Below, one piece after another: positions 61,557-64,000 of a stretch of DNA of 64,000 nt. The number at the start of each line of letters is the position of its first letter. The first letter of the stretch is position 1. The position numbers and the translations under genes were made by a program. The stretch is from contig CAYFLR010000001.1 in assembly GCA_964343805.1 (NCBI GenBank), positions 62,001 through 126,000 on the forward strand, given 5' to 3'. The notes beneath the pieces were generated by a model, which was not told the DNA's origin, ran no database searches, and saw only the letters and a program-made list of their open reading frames with translations. The DNA comes from CAYFLR01 sp964343805. GTDB taxonomy: Bacteria; Bdellovibrionota_B; Oligoflexia; CAYFLR01.

Positions 61557-63025
61557 CCACTCATTTCCGCATTATCTTGATTATAAGGATAACTACCTAT
61601 TTCAAGCTTTTCCCATAATTCAGCAGGATGAGTCATTTCGGCATCAAAAGTGGCCACATGTATATCAACGTTTAGAACAACTCCAGCAGGGTTGACCTCC
61701 AATGATAAAATGGATAGGTCTTTTTCTATCCGGCTTATGATATCTTCTGTCTCATCTGGCCTTTGAAGTGGAGAAATGGTAATCCAGATGCCATCCAAAG
61801 GCGTTACACAGATAGCGTCAATTTTTCTAGTATCCTGGCCAATCACCCGGGCAAGAGTTTTTAAAATAACCTGCCTTCTTGTGGGACTTGCCTGTAAATA
61901 GTTCTTAAACTCATAGGCTATTATAGTTAATGGTAACATATGTGTTTTAGCTCGGTCAAATTCCTCTAAGAATCGTTCCTGGCCATATTGGGCACTATAG
62001 ATACCTAACTGTTGGTCAATAGTGGTTTTTTTCTTCATGGCATGGTATTCGAGAGCTTTATGGTGAGAGGCTGTGACCCATTCTAAAAGAAGAGAAAAAA
62101 GCTTAAAATTGGAGGGAACATAACTTAAAAAGGGCATGGCATACACCACCATAACTCCGATAATTTTGGCATCTTCATCATTAATGGGACCCACCAATAT
62201 AGAATTCCCTTTGTGAATATCTGCTTCACCAATGCTTTGAATGTCATGGAGGTGCACCAATCTGTTTTGGGATATGCAGGAGAGAATAAGGGGATCGGTG
62301 ATGGTTTCTTCTTTAAAACGACTTGGTAGAGTTCGAATAGAGTCATCTTCGGGCTTCTGATCCAGTGAAATTGTATTATCTAAAGGAGGGTCTGGCACCA
62401 CATCTGGAGTCCATATCTCCATTTGGTACGAATCCTTTTTTTTTAGGTACAGCACACAAGATTCGATATGTAAAAACTCTTGCAATAGATCCACAAAGTT
62501 TTGATAGAGTTCACTGAGTTCATAACTGCTTAGCCCTTTAGCAGACTCGTAATGGGTGGTAATGGTGCTCATTTGACTGGTGATTTTCTTTTGCAGTTCG
62601 GCATTCTCGCGTTCTTTAAAAGAGAGGATCTTTTTTTGTTGATTGTGCAATTCATCCTTCTCTTTGATAACTGACTCTTTCTTTTTAATATTTATATAAA
62701 GAGAGTCACTGTATTCGCCTAACAGAACACTAATCAGGGTCATAGCAATGGGCAGAAAGATGTAAGGGGTGGAAAAAATACTCACTACATCTCGATGATC
62801 TACATGGTAGTAAAGGAAGAGAAAGTATAAAGAGGAGAGGATGGTGGAACTGAAGATGGCTGCCTTTAAGCCAAAGAGTCCTGATAAAAGTAAACAAAGA
62901 AGAATATAAGGGTGAGGAGAAACACCATAAAAGCCGATATTACTGGGATTAAGATAATAGCCAATAGCCGCTAGAACAGCGAATAAGAAGATACAAATCG
63001 ATACTTCACTGGGCTTAAATGGCAT
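61553..63025 (-). CDS. pelD: PelD-like c-di-GMP receptor
   Basis: 490 residues. Four N-terminal membrane helices (about 8-108), a coiled coil (112-160), a GAF domain (about 170-320) and a degenerate GGDEF domain (about 335-480). The active-site GGDEF is replaced by a sequence around PLDGI (409-413), so no cyclase activity is expected. R400-K-I-D403 occupies the place of the I-site RxxD, the c-di-GMP binding motif that controls PelD. This predicts c-di-GMP control of export. 12 nt after the receiver gene. Confidence 0.87.
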   Translation of the reverse strand: MPFKPSEVSICIFLFAVLAAIGYYLNPSNIGFYGVSPHPYILLCLLLSGLFGLKAAIFSSTILSSLYFLFLYYHVDHRDVVSIFSTPYIFLPIAMTLISVLLGEYSDSLYINIKKKESVIKEKDELHNQQKKILSFKERENAELQKKITSQMSTITTHYESAKGLSSYELSELYQNFVDLLQEFLHIESCVLYLKKKDSYQMEIWTPDVVPDPPLDNTISLDQKPEDDSIRTLPSRFKEETITDPLILSCISQNRLVHLHDIQSIGEADIHKGNSILVGPINDEDAKIIGVMVVYAMPFLSYVPSNFKLFSLLLEWVTASHHKALEYHAMKKKTTIDQQLGIYSAQYGQERFLEEFDRAKTHMLPLTIIAYEFKNYLQASPTRRQVILKTLARVIGQDTRKIDAICVTPLDGIWITISPLQRPDETEDIISRIEKDLSILSLEVNPAGVVLNVDIHVATFDAEMTHPAELWEKLEIGSYPYNQDNAEMSG

Positions 63026-63037
63026 ATTTGCATCTCA

Positions 63038-63421
63038 TTAATCATCGCTTAAAATACTTAAAATGTTATTCTGGAAAGCTGCGGGGTTGATGGGTTTACG
63101 TTCATACTTAAGATTGTACTTAGATACCTTTTCTAGTTCGTCCTGATCCAACCTTTTGGCAGTGAGAAGGAGAATCTTAATATCTTTTACTTGGGGTTCT
63201 TCATGTGCTCTGATCTCTTTGGCAAGCTCTAAACCGTTTAAGCCTGGCATCATATAGTCAATGATAATTAGGTCGTATTTATTCTGTCCTAAGCCTTCGA
63301 TGGCCTTGGTGGAGTCATGCAGGGTTTCAACTGCATAGTTCTTGTATTTTAATAATGTCTCTAAAATGAAAGTAATATTCTTATCATCATCAAGTACCAA
63401 AATCTTGTTATGGTCACTCAT
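63038..63421 (-). CDS. Single-domain response regulator in the Pel operon
   Basis: 127 residues, receiver only: acidic DDD near 12-14, phospho-acceptor Asp in IIIDYMMPGLNG, Thr in LLLTAK and Lys in RKPINP. No output domain. It lies between the barrel gene and pelD with short gaps, so it is co-transcribed and may tune Pel production through a partner kinase elsewhere. Not part of the classical pel set. Confidence 0.88.
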   Translation of the reverse strand: MSDHNKILVLDDDKNITFILETLLKYKNYAVETLHDSTKAIEGLGQNKYDLIIIDYMMPGLNGLELAKEIRAHEEPQVKDIKILLLTAKRLDQDELEKVSKYNLKYERKPINPAAFQNNILSILSDD

Positions 63422-63441
63422 GGGTCCCTCTCGTCAGACAG

Positions 63442-64000
63442 TTAAAATTGGGAGGCTAATCTTAGTTCAATGGAATGTTCAAAATTCCATCCAGATCCTA
63501 ATTGAATTATATAATAAAACAAGGGCTTTATGCCATAAAAGTTTGATAACTCTAAAGTTTCATAAAGATTAATCACTGGGTAAATTTTGCCAGAGAGTTG
63601 ATTTACAGCGCTTTGCAGCTCATGATGAAAAGCCATCTTTTTTATTTTATGTTTATATTCAAAAGACATTCCTAGCTGGTTTGCCGGTCGCAGAGGAAAG
63701 GAATTCGATAAACTCGATTGAGAGAGTGAAAGGGTTCCCGAGAGAAAGCCACCCCACATCCATTTCTTGGTCAAATGTTTTTTAGGATACTTGACTCTAA
63801 AGTCCAAAGTCGTGAGCATTGTACTCTCTGATTTTTTAGCATAGCGGTCTATTAAAAAGGATGAGGTAAAATAGAGCTGTCTGTGGCTGGTTTCACCATA
63901 GAGTTGGAGGCGATCTTGATAAAGTTGCTCCAAGAGAGCACGGGGCATAGTAAAGGGGATTTTATTTACCTCTAATGAGAGACTTGCATAAGTCTCTTTT
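63442..64000 (-). CDS. Probable outer-membrane beta-barrel (PelB-like position), 5' end beyond window
   Basis: The frame is open to the window edge; at least 186 residues are visible. Short amphipathic strands (LYFTSSFLIDRY, MLTTLDFRVKYP, WMWGGFLSGTLSLSQSS, FEYKHKIKKMAFHHELQ) separated by turns end with ELRLASQF, a terminal Phe as in BamA substrates. PelB has a C-terminal export barrel after TPRs; position at the head of the Pel operon makes that attractive, but the TPR part would lie outside the window. Confidence 0.65.
   Translation of the reverse strand, partial: KETYASLSLEVNKIPFTMPRALLEQLYQDRLQLYGETSHRQLYFTSSFLIDRYAKKSESTMLTTLDFRVKYPKKHLTKKWMWGGFLSGTLSLSQSSLSNSFPLRPANQLGMSFEYKHKIKKMAFHHELQSAVNQLSGKIYPVINLYETLELSNFYGIKPLFYYIIQLGSGWNFEHSIELRLASQF

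Noticed and set aside
61553..63025. Active diguanylate cyclase
   Set aside because: The GGDEF motif is absent; only the I-site-like RxxD remains.
1..64000. Prophage, transposase, tRNA or rRNA genes
   Set aside because: No integrase, transposase, phage structural gene or recognisable RNA gene was seen on either strand.

Overview
The window is a 64 kb piece of a low-GC, diderm (Gram-negative) bacterial chromosome. Evidence for an outer membrane: ExbB/ExbD/TonB, a TonB-dependent receptor, a FadL-like barrel, many lipobox lipoproteins, Psp stress proteins and Pel-type polysaccharide export. A TIGR02147-type regulator next to a lipoprotein, many receiver/kinase fragments, a possible MYXO-CTERM-like tail and many secreted proteins suggest Bdellovibrionota or a related former-deltaproteobacterial lineage; this placement is inference, because there is no rRNA or tRNA. 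Six runs of N and three frameshifted or internally deleted conserved genes (pspF, an S8 peptidase, pelF) indicate a draft, perhaps metagenomic, assembly.

Layout. 1-5 kb: partial lipoprotein, response regulator, Nif3-like protein, EamA transporter, secreted endonuclease. 5-7.4 kb: divergent pspF / pspABC with a sigma-54 promoter. 7.4-19.4 kb: FAH-family protein, aminotransferase, membrane J-protein, then an operon of a multi-centre FAD/Fe-S oxidoreductase pair and a hybrid histidine kinase; a membrane HD-GYP phosphodiesterase; a zinc-ribbon protein and an M29 aminopeptidase. 19.6-24 kb: acyl-CoA dehydrogenase and a three-part fused acyl-CoA mutase (IcmF type). 24-32 kb: ATPase-domain regulator, EF-G paralogue, pyruvate phosphate dikinase, RlmD-type RNA methyltransferase. 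32-42.5 kb: broken subtilisin-like lipoprotein, CPBP protease, a receiver plus DHp-only kinase pair, secreted proteins, lipoprotein and TIGR02147 regulator, O-antigen-ligase-like protein. 42.8-52 kb: exbB-exbD-tonB followed by a VolA-type lipase, FadL-like porin, TonB-dependent receptor, lipoprotein and rhodanese, which read as a surface lipid-scavenging locus. 52-55 kb: a large secreted protein that looks like two proteins fused at a sorting tail. 55.2-64 kb (minus strand): a Pel-like exopolysaccharide operon (barrel protein, receiver, PelD, PelE, HEAT-repeat protein, PelF, PelG, GH114-type lipoprotein).

The most unusual signal is non-coding. A family of 122-123 nt imperfect palindromes occurs in five full copies (1385, 4809, 25350 on the minus strand, 38129, 39204) plus several partial copies. 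Every full copy lies at or within a few bases of the stop codon of the preceding gene, in the same orientation as that gene. Stem sequences differ between loci but change together on both arms, while an apical GTAC...GTAC element and two internal-loop segments stay constant. This is the pattern of a selected RNA or single-stranded DNA fold. A second, smaller palindromic family (core CCTGGATCCTTAGAACTTTT) is at 19575, 25019-25178, 36097 and 54769.
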